A DNA stretch of 64,000 bases from NCBI RefSeq assembly GCF_003351105.1, contig NZ_NKRG01000001.1:248001-312000 (forward strand), written 5' to 3'. This document shows, one piece after another, positions 56,708-64,000 of the stretch; position 1 is the stretch's first letter, and each line of letters starts with the position of its first letter. The DNA is from Thermosipho africanus Ob7 (GTDB lineage Bacteria; Thermotogota; Thermotogae; Thermotogales; Fervidobacteriaceae). The translations under genes and the position numbers were made by a program. The notes beneath the pieces are model-generated. The model saw only the letters and a list, made by a program, of their open reading frames with translations. It had not been told where the DNA came from and searched no databases.

Positions 56708-58408
56708 ATGCCTATCGAGAAAAAGTTATTGAATCTTGTTTTATTTTTTCTATTAGTTTTAGATTTTCCTGCACTTCTTTTTTCATATTATGTATTTTCA
56801 GGATTAAAAAATTATCCTGTAATTAATCTTTTACTTGGTTATATTCTCGCTGTTGCTACATTTGGTGCATTAGTAGTTGTTCTTATATATAAAAATGTAA
56901 AAAATGCAAAACAAGGAAAAGGCTTTAACGTTCCTTATTACTCTACTATTGTGCTATTTTTTGGAAACTTTATTGCAGCAACAATAGTGGGTTTAATTGC
57001 ATCTAAAATGGCAGAGCTTCCAAGCGAAACTTTGGCATTAAGATTAAATGGTGCATTTGCAATAAATATGAACATAATAGCATTATTTATTTTTGCTTAC
57101 TCAAAGATTGTTAATTTTGATGAAATAAAGCATTTATTTAATAAGTTTAAAATTAGTGCTAATTTGAAAATTATTATTTCTGTTTTATCGATTACTCTCT
57201 GGATTGGGCCTATAATTATAAGATATCTTTATTCGAAAGGAATTTTGGATCAACATAACAGTTGGAATGCAACATATATTAGTTTATTATTGAATGTTAT
57301 TTTAGCTTTTACGATATATTTGGTTATTAAATATATTTTAAAACCAGTTGAAGAACTTAATAATAGTATGCAAAGTTATGGCCAAGGTGATTTTACAAGA
57401 AAAATTAACATTTCATCTTTAGATGAATTTAAAGAAATTTCTTTGAATCTAGAAAATATGGTTAATGAAATTTCAAATATAATAAGGGAATTTAAAGGTA
57501 CGATATATAAATCTAAAGATGTAACTGAATTTGCAAATAAGAATTTTGAAAAACTGATTTCTTCAATTGAAGAGACTAGAAATAGTACAATTGAGCAAAC
57601 AAAATCTGTTGAGAAAATAAGTGCTGCTGTTGAAGAAATTACTGCAAGTCTTGAAGAGTTATCAAACCAAGCAGCAACTTTAAACAATACAGCATCCGAT
57701 ACCTTAGAAATTAACGAAAAACTATTAAATACTACAAATCTTGGAAAGGAAAATCTTGAAAAAGTAAAGAATGCAAATAGCAGGGTAGTTTCAAAGTATC
57801 ATGGACTAGATGAAAAAATATCTAAGCTTCTTGATTTTACACAAAATATTGGAGAAATAGTAAATACTATACGTAATATAGCAGAACAAACAAATCTTCT
57901 TGCACTAAACGCAGCAATTGAGGCGGCTCGTGCTGGTGAGGCAGGAAAAGGTTTTGCGGTAGTTGCTGATGAAATTAGAAAGCTTGCTGAAGAAACAAAA
58001 GGTGCTACAGATGTAATAACAAAAACTATTCAAGAGATAACAAAAAGTTCTGATGTGATTAAAGATGAAACAGATCAAGTGAAGGAAGAAATAGAAAAAT
58101 CACAAGAAGAGATAGAAAAATTGGCAAGTGTATTGGATGAAATTTTAGAGTCGTTTAATAAACTCTCTTCTATTGTTGATGTTCTAGCAGCACATTCTCA
58201 AGAGCAAAATGCATCTGTAGAAGAAATGTCTAGTGCAGCAAATGAGGTTTTAAACCAGGTCAATAATGTGTATAAGTTATCAGAAGATGTGCAGAAATTT
58301 TCAGAGGAAGATAAAGAAATTGCAAATATTTTGTACAGTAATATTTCAAGTTTAACTGAAATGATATTTAAGTTAAATCAAGAAATCAAAAAATTCAAAT
58401 TTGAATAG
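56708..58408 (+). CDS. Methyl-accepting-chemotaxis-type signalling protein with polytopic membrane input domain
   Basis: This is a 566-residue protein. The first 220 residues contain about six hydrophobic segments rather than the usual two flanking a ligand domain. A HAMP-like linker (about 210-265, [18 protein letters not shown]) and a long coiled-coil signalling domain follow. Its hairpin tip is the classical [20 protein letters not shown] and the following [18 protein letters not shown]. It would signal to CheA/CheW. No che genes are adjacent. The input could be a membrane-dissolved or transport-like signal, which is speculation. Confidence 0.85.
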   Translation: MPIEKKLLNLVLFFLLVLDFPALLFSYYVFSGLKNYPVINLLLGYILAVATFGALVVVLIYKNVKNAKQGKGFNVPYYSTIVLFFGNFIAATIVGLIASKMAELPSETLALRLNGAFAINMNIIALFIFAYSKIVNFDEIKHLFNKFKISANLKIIISVLSITLWIGPIIIRYLYSKGILDQHNSWNATYISLLLNVILAFTIYLVIKYILKPVEELNNSMQSYGQGDFTRKINISSLDEFKEISLNLENMVNEISNIIREFKGTIYKSKDVTEFANKNFEKLISSIEETRNSTIEQTKSVEKISAAVEEITASLEELSNQAATLNNTASDTLEINEKLLNTTNLGKENLEKVKNANSRVVSKYHGLDEKISKLLDFTQNIGEIVNTIRNIAEQTNLLALNAAIEAARAGEAGKGFAVVADEIRKLAEETKGATDVITKTIQEITKSSDVIKDETDQVKEEIEKSQEEIEKLASVLDEILESFNKLSSIVDVLAAHSQEQNASVEEMSSAANEVLNQVNNVYKLSEDVQKFSEEDKEIANILYSNISSLTEMIFKLNQEIKKFKFE

Positions 58409-58436
58409 TTGATAAAAATTATTAGGATGATATAAT
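58409..58436 (+). promoter_or_regulatory. rib operon promoter
   Basis: TTGATA (58409-58414) and TATAAT (58431-58436) are 16 bases apart, with TGA before the -10. The riboswitch begins a few bases after the expected start. Confidence 0.78.
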
Positions 58437-58448
58437 ATTTTTGAAAAT

Positions 58449-58559
58449 GTCCTCGGGGCAGGGTGAAATTCCCGACCGGCGGTGAAAGCCCGCGAGCCCT
58501 TAATGGGGTTGATCCGGTGGAATTCCGGAGCCGACGGTAAAAGTCCGGATGGGAGAGGG
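58449..58559 (+). ncRNA. FMN riboswitch (RFN element)
   Basis: The conserved RFN blocks are present in order: GGGGCAGGGTGAAATTCCCG, ACCGGCGGT, AAGCCCGCGAGC, GATCCGGTG, AATTCCGGAGCCGACGGT and AAAGTCCGGATGGGAGAGG. It precedes ribD, so FMN represses the whole rib operon. Confidence 0.97.
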
Positions 58560-58560
58560 C

Positions 58561-58614
58561 AAGCATAAATGAATACGTTTATGCTTTTTTCCTCTCCCTC
58601 CTGAAAAAGGAGGG
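58561..58614 (+). terminator. Riboswitch expression platform: terminator and ribosome-binding-site hairpin
   Basis: AAGCATAAA/TTTATGCTT (58561-58586) with a T run is a terminator. Right after, CCCTCCT/AGGAGGG (58596-58614) hides the ribD ribosome binding site. CCTCTCCC (58591-58598) is also a perfect complement of GGGAGAGG (58551-58558) at the riboswitch 3' edge, allowing an alternative pairing. Confidence 0.75.
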
Positions 58615-58621
58615 ATTTATT

Positions 58622-59653
58622 TTGGAAAAATTCATGAAACTTGCACTAAAGCTTGCAAAGAAAGGTACAGGAAGAGTATCTCCAAATCCATTAGTTGGTG
58701 CTGTTATCGTAAAAGATGGTAAGATTATTAGCACGGGATATCACAAAAGATACGGTGATTTTCATGCTGAAAGAAACGCTATTTTAAATGCAAAAACTTC
58801 TCTTGAAGGAAGTACTTTGTTTGTAAACCTTGAACCTTGTTGCCACCATGGTAAAACCCCACCTTGTACTGATTTAATTATAAAGTCTAAAATTTCTCAA
58901 GTTTTTATTTCCATCCTAGATCCAAATCCTTTAGTAAATGGTAAAGGTGTTGATATTTTAAGAAAAAATGGAATAAAAGTTCATGTAGGGCTTCTTGAAA
59001 AAGAAGCAAGTTATCTTAATAGGGTTTTTATAAAGTTCATTACTAAAAAGACACCTTATGTAGCTTTAAAAGCTGCAATGACTCTTGATGGATTTATCTG
59101 CGATAACTTGGGGAAGTCTAAGTGGATAACAAAAAATAATTTTAATATTTCACATAATTTACGTAATTTTTTTACTGCAATAATGGTTGGGGCAAATACA
59201 GTGTTAAAAGATAATCCACAACTTACTTGTAGAAATGGTGGCAGAAATCCAATCAGAATAATTTTGGATTATGAAGGAAAACTTGCGGGGAAAAATTTTA
59301 ATGTTTTTGATGAACAATCTAGAACAATTATTTTTTCAAGTAGATGTGAGAAATACAATGGATTTGAATGCTATCCTGAAACCCGCCCTGAGGATATTTT
59401 AGAAAGGTTATATAGATTAAATATTGACTCAGTTTTGATTGAAGGAGGTGCTAGTGTAATATCTCAATTTTATGATTTTTCTGATGAACTACACCTTTTT
59501 TATGCTCCAAAAATTTTTGGAAGAGGGCTTTCTGCATTTTCAGGGTTTGAAAAATACATTGATGAAGAGTTTGATTTGAAGATTAAAAAAATAAGACGAT
59601 TAAAAAATGAGTTTTATTTGGAGGTAATAAAAAATGTTTACGGGAATTATTGA
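58622..59653 (+). CDS. ribD: RibD, bifunctional riboflavin deaminase/reductase
   Basis: This 343-residue enzyme carries out the second and third steps of riboflavin synthesis. The N-terminal deaminase has GRVSPNPLVGAV, HAERNAI and EPCCHHGKTPPCTD with zinc ligands. The C-terminal reductase has KAAMTLDGFI, IMVGANTVLKDNPQLTCR and VLIEGGASVISQF. The TTG start at 58622 is seven bases from AAGGAGGG; the next ATG (58634) is too far. It overlaps ribE by 20 bases. Confidence 0.95.
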   Translation: MEKFMKLALKLAKKGTGRVSPNPLVGAVIVKDGKIISTGYHKRYGDFHAERNAILNAKTSLEGSTLFVNLEPCCHHGKTPPCTDLIIKSKISQVFISILDPNPLVNGKGVDILRKNGIKVHVGLLEKEASYLNRVFIKFITKKTPYVALKAAMTLDGFICDNLGKSKWITKNNFNISHNLRNFFTAIMVGANTVLKDNPQLTCRNGGRNPIRIILDYEGKLAGKNFNVFDEQSRTIIFSSRCEKYNGFECYPETRPEDILERLYRLNIDSVLIEGGASVISQFYDFSDELHLFYAPKIFGRGLSAFSGFEKYIDEEFDLKIKKIRRLKNEFYLEVIKNVYGNY

Positions 59654-60173
59654 ATATGTAGCTAAGGATTTTAAAATTGTTGGAAATACACTGGAGATTA
59701 AGCTGCCTTTTTCATGTAATGTTGGCGATAGTGTGGCTGTAAATGGTATATGCCTGACGGTAAAAGAAGTAAAAGGGGATGTTTACTATTTTGATTTGGG
59801 ATATGAAACTATTGAAAAAACGAATATAAGAAAAGCTAAATACTTAAATATAGAGCGAGCTTTAAAGGTTGGAGATAGATTGAATGGGCATTTTGTTCTT
59901 GGACATGTTGATGGTGTGATAACTTTTCTTGAAAGAAAAGCAATGAATTCTGGAATTTTATATAAATTTTCAATGCCTAAAGAAAATTATGCGATAAAGA
60001 GAAAAGGTTCTATTTCATTAAATGGTATTAGTTTAACTATTGCTAATGTCTCTCTTGATACGTTTGAGGTTCAAGTTATTCCTTTTACAAATGAAAATAC
60101 AAATTTAAAGTATTTAAAAACCGGAGATATTGTAAATTATGAAATTGATGTATTTGCAAGATATAGGGGGTGA
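59634..60173 (+). CDS. ribE: Riboflavin synthase alpha chain
   Basis: This 179-residue enzyme forms riboflavin by dismutation of two lumazines. It shows the two internal repeats, each starting with the lumazine synthase/riboflavin synthase fold: MFTGIIEYV and NGHFVLGHVDGV. VAVNGICLTV in the first half and GSISLNGISLTIANV in the second are symmetric counterparts. It lies between ribD and ribBA with overlaps on both sides. Confidence 0.95.
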   Translation: MFTGIIEYVAKDFKIVGNTLEIKLPFSCNVGDSVAVNGICLTVKEVKGDVYYFDLGYETIEKTNIRKAKYLNIERALKVGDRLNGHFVLGHVDGVITFLERKAMNSGILYKFSMPKENYAIKRKGSISLNGISLTIANVSLDTFEVQVIPFTNENTNLKYLKTGDIVNYEIDVFARYRG

Positions 60174-60178
60174 ATTTA

Positions 60179-61303
60179 TTGAAGCCTTATATTTTAATTG
60201 ATAAAAAGAATGAATTAGAAGGTGATTTTTTTATTCCAGCTCAAATTTGTGATGAAAAAATTTTAAACTTTATTATTGAAAAAGGTAAAGGGCTTTTATG
60301 CGTTAGTGCTCATGAAGATGATCTATTAAAAAGAGGCTTTTTTAAATTACCTTCTAATGGTTCCAAAACAAATTTTTTTATTACGGTAGACTATGGAAAA
60401 GGTACAGGAATATCTATTAGTGAAAGGTGTAACACAATACAAAAAATTTCAGAAGGGCTAAGTATTAAAGATTTTGTTTATCCAGGGCATGTAAATGTGC
60501 TAGGTGCAAAGGAAAAGCGATGGGGACATACGGAAGCTTCGGTGTTTTTTTCTGAGCATCTTGGGTATAAACCTTACGGTGTAATTATTGAGATCTTAAA
60601 TAGTAATGGTGATTCACATGATTTTGAATATATTTTAGAGCTTTCAAAAAAGTACAAATTGGAAATAATTGATATAGAAGATTTGTACAAGGAATATGTA
60701 AAAAAGAGATTTTCTATTGATACATCAGTTAAACTTCCAACGGCAATTGATGAAGATTTTGACATTTATACTTTTAAGAATCCATATGATTCTAGAGAAC
60801 ATATTGCAATTGTAAAAAGGCCATTTAAAGAATCAATTCCTTATTTAAGAATTCATTCTGAATGTGCCACCGGTGATATTTTTCATTCACTTCGTTGTGA
60901 TTGTGGAGAGCAGCTAGAAAATTCATTGAAAATCATTTCTAAAAAAGGTGGTGTGTTAATTTATCTTCGACAAGAAGGAAGAGGAATAGGTTTAAATAAT
61001 AAGGTAAAAGCTTATAAATTGCAAGATGAAGGATATGATACAGTGGAAGCAAATTTAAAGCTGGGATTTAAAGATGATGAAAGGGATTATTTTGCAGCAT
61101 ATTTAATACTTAAAGCTTTGAAAATAAATGAAGTTAAGATTTTAACTAACAATCCGAAAAAATATGAAGATTTGAAAAGATATGGGATAAAAATTAAAGA
61201 AATAGTTAGTATTTATGGAAAGGTTAATAAGTATAACAAAAAGTATCTTTTTACAAAGGCAAAAAAGATGAAGCATAATTTAAAATTGGAAGGAGTGGAA
61301 TAA
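60179..61303 (+). CDS. ribBA: RibBA, DHBP synthase and GTP cyclohydrolase II fusion
   Basis: This 374-residue protein supplies both precursors of riboflavin. The RibB half is divergent: the usual RENEGD reads NELEGD, DRxxT reads SERCNT, RPGH reads YPGH, while GHTEA is intact. The GTP cyclohydrolase II half is canonical, with ECATGDIFHSLRCDCGEQ (zinc cysteines), YLRQEGRGIGL and ILTNNPKKYEDLKRYGI. The TTG at 60179 is eight bases after AGGGGG; a GTG at 60170 overlaps that site. Confidence 0.92.
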   Translation: MKPYILIDKKNELEGDFFIPAQICDEKILNFIIEKGKGLLCVSAHEDDLLKRGFFKLPSNGSKTNFFITVDYGKGTGISISERCNTIQKISEGLSIKDFVYPGHVNVLGAKEKRWGHTEASVFFSEHLGYKPYGVIIEILNSNGDSHDFEYILELSKKYKLEIIDIEDLYKEYVKKRFSIDTSVKLPTAIDEDFDIYTFKNPYDSREHIAIVKRPFKESIPYLRIHSECATGDIFHSLRCDCGEQLENSLKIISKKGGVLIYLRQEGRGIGLNNKVKAYKLQDEGYDTVEANLKLGFKDDERDYFAAYLILKALKINEVKILTNNPKKYEDLKRYGIKIKEIVSIYGKVNKYNKKYLFTKAKKMKHNLKLEGVE

Positions 61304-61773
61304 TGATTTTAGAGGGTCAATACCAAAATTGTGAGGATTTAAAAATAGGTATTGTTGTTTCAAGATTTAATAGTCAAATTACTGAAATGTTGCTAAATGG
61401 AGCACTTGATTGTCTTAAAAGACATGGAGTCAAGAATACTGAAATCATAAAGGTACCTGGAAGTATGGAAATTGGGTTTGTATTAAAAAAACTTGTGAAC
61501 TTAGACTATGATGCTCTTATTGCACTAGGTGCTATTATAAGAGGGGAAACGTATCATTTTGAAGTTGTTTCAAATGAGATATCAAAAGCTGTTATGCAGT
61601 TAAATTTAGAAGGGAAAGTACCAATTTCATTTGGTGTTGTTACTGCAGATACTTTAGAACAAGCAATTAATCGTGCAGGTGCAAAAATGGGGAATAAAGG
61701 TTTTGAAGCTGCTATGGTTGCACTTGAAATGGCCAATATAAATAGAAAGATAAATTCAATAAAAAGTACTTGA
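61303..61773 (+). CDS. ribH: 6,7-dimethyl-8-ribityllumazine synthase
   Basis: This 156-residue shell-forming enzyme condenses the RibBA and RibD products. It has IGIVVSRFNSQITEMLLNGA, VPGSMEIGFVLKKL, ALGAIIRGETYHFEVVSNE with the catalytic histidine, and VPISFGVVTADTLEQAINRAG (split at its start). The ATG overlaps the ribBA stop by one base. Confidence 0.96.
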   Translation: MILEGQYQNCEDLKIGIVVSRFNSQITEMLLNGALDCLKRHGVKNTEIIKVPGSMEIGFVLKKLVNLDYDALIALGAIIRGETYHFEVVSNEISKAVMQLNLEGKVPISFGVVTADTLEQAINRAGAKMGNKGFEAAMVALEMANINRKINSIKST

Positions 61774-61797
61774 CCAAATTTATAATTGTGGTATAAT
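61770..61797 (+). promoter_or_regulatory. tRNA-Leu promoter
   Basis: TTGACC (61770-61775) and TATAAT (61792-61797) are 16 bases apart with a TGG extension. The tRNA starts 12 bases after the -10. The promoter overlaps the end of ribH. Confidence 0.82.
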
Positions 61798-61808
61798 AAT
61801 TTACGCGA

Positions 61809-61897
61809 GCCGAGGTGGTGGAATTGGCAGACACGCATGGTTGAGGGCCATGTGAGCATCAGCGCTCGTGCGGGTTCAAGTCCCGCCCTCGGCACCA
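61809..61897 (+). tRNA. tRNA-Leu (anticodon GAG)
   Basis: This is an 89-base class II tRNA. The acceptor GCCGAGG pairs with CCTCGGC. The anticodon stem CATGG/CCATG has loop TTGAGGG, giving GAG. A long variable arm and T loop GTTCAAGTC follow. CCA is encoded. Confidence 0.96.
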
Positions 61898-61923
61898 GGT
61901 CCCGAATGCGGGACCTTTTTTTT
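61897..61923 (+). terminator. tRNA-Leu terminator
   Basis: The arms AGGTCCCG and CGGGACCT start at the last base of the tRNA and are followed by eight T. Confidence 0.9.
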
Positions 61924-61958
61924 GAACTTCGGTCTTTTAAAACAGGTCAAATATATAC

Positions 61959-62319
61959 GGGGGCGAACTGGTTTCGACGGGGATGAAATTCCCCAAGAAG
62001 CGAGCCGAGGTTTCCGGGTTCCTCGTAAAAAAAACTCGGGAAAAAGATAAGTGCCAACGAAGAATTAGCATTAGCAGCTTAATTTAAAAAGCTGCCGTCC
62101 TACCAGGGTTTGACCGGGGCTCTGGCTAGGGCGTGACATAACCGGTCTAGCGGCTTTGGATTTGCCTTTCGTCCAAAGTCGCGAAATCTTAGAAAGGCTT
62201 GGGTTTGGAAAGCCTGTCCGTGGGCGTTCCAAATCCGAAATTTAAAACACGGACTGCGCTCGGAGAAGCTTGGGGGATTTTGTCTTCGGACGCGGGTTCG
62301 ATTCCCGCCGCCTCCACCA
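61959..62319 (+). ncRNA. ssrA: tmRNA
   Basis: This is a 361-base transfer-messenger RNA. The acceptor GGGGGCG pairs with CGCCTCC, and CCA is encoded. The 5' part has AACTGGTTTCGACGG and the 3' part GGGTTCGATTCCCGCC. The tag frame at 62053-62082 reads ANEELALAA then TAA, with the preceding alanine coming from the tRNA part. Pseudoknot-like GC blocks fill 62090-62250. It ends two bases before the convergent sigH stop. Confidence 0.97.
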
Positions 62320-62321
62320 GA

Positions 62322-62942
62322 TTAATTATTAAAGACTTGTTCGATTATAAACCTATCAATCTTTGTTCTTCCAATCCTTTTTGCCTTCTGTATTGTATTA
62401 TCTACCTTTTTAAAGTTTACATTTAATTCCTCCTGAATTTCAGCATATGAATAACCATCTAACCACATTTCAAAAATATCTATTTCCACGTCTTTTAAAT
62501 GTTTGACAATTGTTTCCTTAATTATATCTATGAATATTTTTTTGGGTATATTTGTTGATTTGTCTTGGAGTGAGTAATCGGCTTGTTCTCCACTTTCTTC
62601 TTCATCAAAAACATCTATACTTGATGAATCTGAAAGGATTTTATTTTTCTTTCTATTTAAATAAGTAATAAATGTTTGAACTTCCCCCTCTATACTTTTC
62701 CAGGCAAATGAGTTAAAAGAACTTTTTTCATTATCAAAATAAAAAACTGCCTTAATTAATCCAATAAGGCCATTTTGGACGATGTCTTCAAATTCAGCCC
62801 ATGGTGCATAATATTTTGATGAAATTCTAATGACCATTGGATAATACTTTTCAATTATGAGTTCTAATGCTTCTTTTAATCCACTTTGGGCTAGCTCAAC
62901 TAGTTTTTCTATTCTTTTTCCCCTAAGGTTGTACTTTATCAT
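62322..62942 (-). CDS. RNA polymerase sigma factor, SigH-like
   Basis: This 206-residue sigma70-family factor has region 2 (AEFEDIVQNGLIGLIKAVFY and NEKSSFNSFAWKSIEGEV) and region 4 (EMWLDGYSYAEIQEELNVNF with VDNTIQKAKRIGR). There is no region 1.1 or 3. An acidic linker lies between (about 105-135). It looks like the SigH group found in Thermotoga. The start follows TAGGTGAT. It is 10 bases after a HAD phosphatase gene. Confidence 0.85.
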   Translation of the reverse strand: MIKYNLRGKRIEKLVELAQSGLKEALELIIEKYYPMVIRISSKYYAPWAEFEDIVQNGLIGLIKAVFYFDNEKSSFNSFAWKSIEGEVQTFITYLNRKKNKILSDSSSIDVFDEEESGEQADYSLQDKSTNIPKKIFIDIIKETIVKHLKDVEIDIFEMWLDGYSYAEIQEELNVNFKKVDNTIQKAKRIGRTKIDRFIIEQVFNN

Positions 62943-62952
62943 TATTTATCAC

Positions 62953-63756
62953 CTAAATGTATTTTGAAATCTCACCAATTTCTTGAGCAATTATATCAGG
63001 TTTTATATTTTTTATATCACTCTCTTTTGCTTCACCAGTTAATACTAAAATGGTCAGCACTCCAGCTCTTTTGCCAAGAAGAATATCCGTATAGAGTCTA
63101 TCTCCAATTACACATGTTTCTTCTTTTTTTACATTATTTTTTTGCATGATCATTTCAAGAATTAATGGATCGGGTTTTCCAAATATTATGTCTGGCTCTT
63201 TTCCAGTAGCCTTTGTGATTATACTTGCAATTGCTCCTGTATCAGGGATAGGTCCATCTTTTGATGGACAATTTAGGTCAGGGTTTGTTAGAACAAACAA
63301 TTTTCCTTTTGAAACATAATTACAAGCCTTAGCTAGTTTTTCATAGTTTAAAGTAGTATCAAATGTAACAACAACAATATCAGGTTCTTCACTATCTACA
63401 ACCTTATGTCCAATATTTTCAAATACTTGTTTAATTGCCTTGTTTCCTACAAGATATATTTTTTTGGGTCCAAATTTTTCAATCAAATATTCAGCAGTTT
63501 CAATGCCAGCAGTAAAAATTTGATCAGCATTTATTGAAAGACCAGCGTTTTTAAACTCTAATAAATAATCATCAATTGATTTGTTTGAATTGTTTGTCAA
63601 GAAAACAAATTTTTTGTTTGCTTTTAAAACAGTGTTTGCAAACTCAATTGAACCAGGGAAAAGCTTTCCACTTAAGGAAAAAGTACCATCGATGTCAAGA
63701 ACGAATAACTTAACATTCTCTAATTTTTTAAGAGAATCTTTTATAAGAATTTTCAT
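62953..63756 (-). CDS. HAD-superfamily IIA phosphatase (NagD-like)
   Basis: This 267-residue phosphatase has motif I FVLDIDGTFSLSG, motif II FLTNNSNKS, motif III region IIFGKPDPLILEMI and motif IV VIGDRLYTDILLGKRAG. This is the NagD/p-nitrophenylphosphatase arrangement with a type II cap in the middle. Its substrate, a nucleotide or sugar phosphate, is not predictable. It lies between a FecCD-type permease gene and sigH. Confidence 0.9.
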   Translation of the reverse strand: MKILIKDSLKKLENVKLFVLDIDGTFSLSGKLFPGSIEFANTVLKANKKFVFLTNNSNKSIDDYLLEFKNAGLSINADQIFTAGIETAEYLIEKFGPKKIYLVGNKAIKQVFENIGHKVVDSEEPDIVVVTFDTTLNYEKLAKACNYVSKGKLFVLTNPDLNCPSKDGPIPDTGAIASIITKATGKEPDIIFGKPDPLILEMIMQKNNVKKEETCVIGDRLYTDILLGKRAGVLTILVLTGEAKESDIKNIKPDIIAQEIGEISKYI

Positions 63757-63783
63757 TTTTTCACCTCAAAAGATATTATACTA

Positions 63784-64000
63784 TTATTTTTGTTTTTTAA
63801 GAAGGATGAACATTAATGGTGCACCAATAAACGATGTAACAACACCTATTGGAACTTCAATGGGAGAAGCTATTGTTCTAGATATGGTGTCAGAAAAGGA
63901 GAGAAAAATTCCACCAAGTAAGATACTGCCAATAAGGCTGTATTTATGTTTTGAACCAGTAAGAATTCTTGCAGCATGAGGAATTATTAAACCAACAAAG
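63784..64000 (-). CDS. FecCD/BtuC-type ABC permease, C-terminal part (5' end outside window)
   Basis: The last 72 codons on the minus strand read FVGLIIPHAARILTGSKHKY, later ASPIEVPIGVVTSFIGAPLM and end LLKKQK. This is the conserved C-terminus of iron-siderophore/cobalamin permeases, with the FVGLxxPHxxR coupling loop. A B12 import role would fit the cobalamin-dependent protein at 18431, but iron is equally possible. Confidence 0.85.
   Translation of the reverse strand, partial: FVGLIIPHAARILTGSKHKYSLIGSILLGGIFLSFSDTISRTIASPIEVPIGVVTSFIGAPLMFILLKKQK

Noticed and set aside
58378-58566. Minus-strand frame of 62 codons opposite the FMN riboswitch
   Set aside because: The GC-rich riboswitch explains the lack of stops; no ribosome binding site.
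61786-62050. Two + strand frames across tRNA-Leu and the tmRNA 5' end
   Set aside because: They are explained entirely by the two RNA genes and a terminator.
62199-62426. + strand frame of 75 codons in the tmRNA 3' part
   Set aside because: It lies in tmRNA and runs into the end of sigH on the other strand.

Overview
The window is AT-rich, densely packed bacterial DNA with short or overlapping gene junctions and strong GGAGG-type ribosome binding sites. Many operons and protein sequences look like those of Thermotoga relatives. Examples are niaR next to a transporter, hrcA-grpE-dnaJ, sigH beside tmRNA, a toga-like beta-barrel protein and an ornithine/lysine-type racemase. My best reading is a Thermosipho-like member of the Thermotogota. 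This is inference from sequence character, not a database match.

Layout. 1-9300: a type III-B CRISPR module on the + strand (csx1 fragment with HEPN motif, cas6, cmr1-6), then a short array of 7 repeats and 6 spacers that is most likely transcribed from the opposite strand, with its leader on the right. 9560-11430: niaR and a probable niacin transporter under a promoter covered by a candidate NiaR operator. 11430-26260: a long co-directional run starting at a CIRCE-like promoter: hrcA-grpE-dnaJ, nadE, glycerate 2-kinase, a 2-hydroxyacid dehydrogenase, an uncharacterised block (opine-type dehydrogenase, B12-binding mutase-like protein, ATP-grasp ligase, YjbQ, PAS/AAA+ regulator, metallo-beta-lactamase fold protein), then glgA and galT. 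26260-30990 (minus): miaB, YitT-type membrane protein, nicotinamidase, cation diffusion facilitator and a TPR protein. 31110-34440: a membrane acyltransferase, then on the minus strand a beta-barrel envelope protein and two carbohydrate-binding-module-like surface proteins, one with an apparent frameshift in its signal peptide. 34670-35970: uracil permease with a PyrR-type RNA element. 36100-43270: gltX, cysS, proS, rpsO (with a double-hairpin leader), queA and a degenerate tyrosine-recombinase-like gene. 43300-49260 (minus): racemase; then mrnC, a PEPCK/HPr-kinase-like protein, tldD and tldE. 49350-51590: tRNA-Ala and CIRCE-groES-groEL. 51630-58410: sufCBDSU and a chemoreceptor-like protein. 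58409-61773: FMN riboswitch and ribD-ribE-ribBA-ribH. 61770-64000: tRNA-Leu, tmRNA, and on the minus strand a FecCD-type permease fragment, a HAD phosphatase and sigH.

How it works together. The Cmr proteins, Cas6 and the HEPN effector form a self-contained RNA-targeting interference module without adaptation genes here. One spacer reads through a reverse-transcriptase signature motif in the sense orientation, so its crRNA would be antisense to that mRNA. NAD metabolism is represented by niaR, the transporter, nadE and pncA. Heat-shock control is visible as two CIRCE-like elements. RNA-level control is visible at uraA (PyrR), rpsO (S15 leader) and rib (FMN). The best candidate for an undescribed system is the six-gene block at 17350-23750, whose gene content suggests a B12-dependent rearrangement coupled to opine-type redox chemistry and ATP-grasp ligation under its own sensor-regulator.
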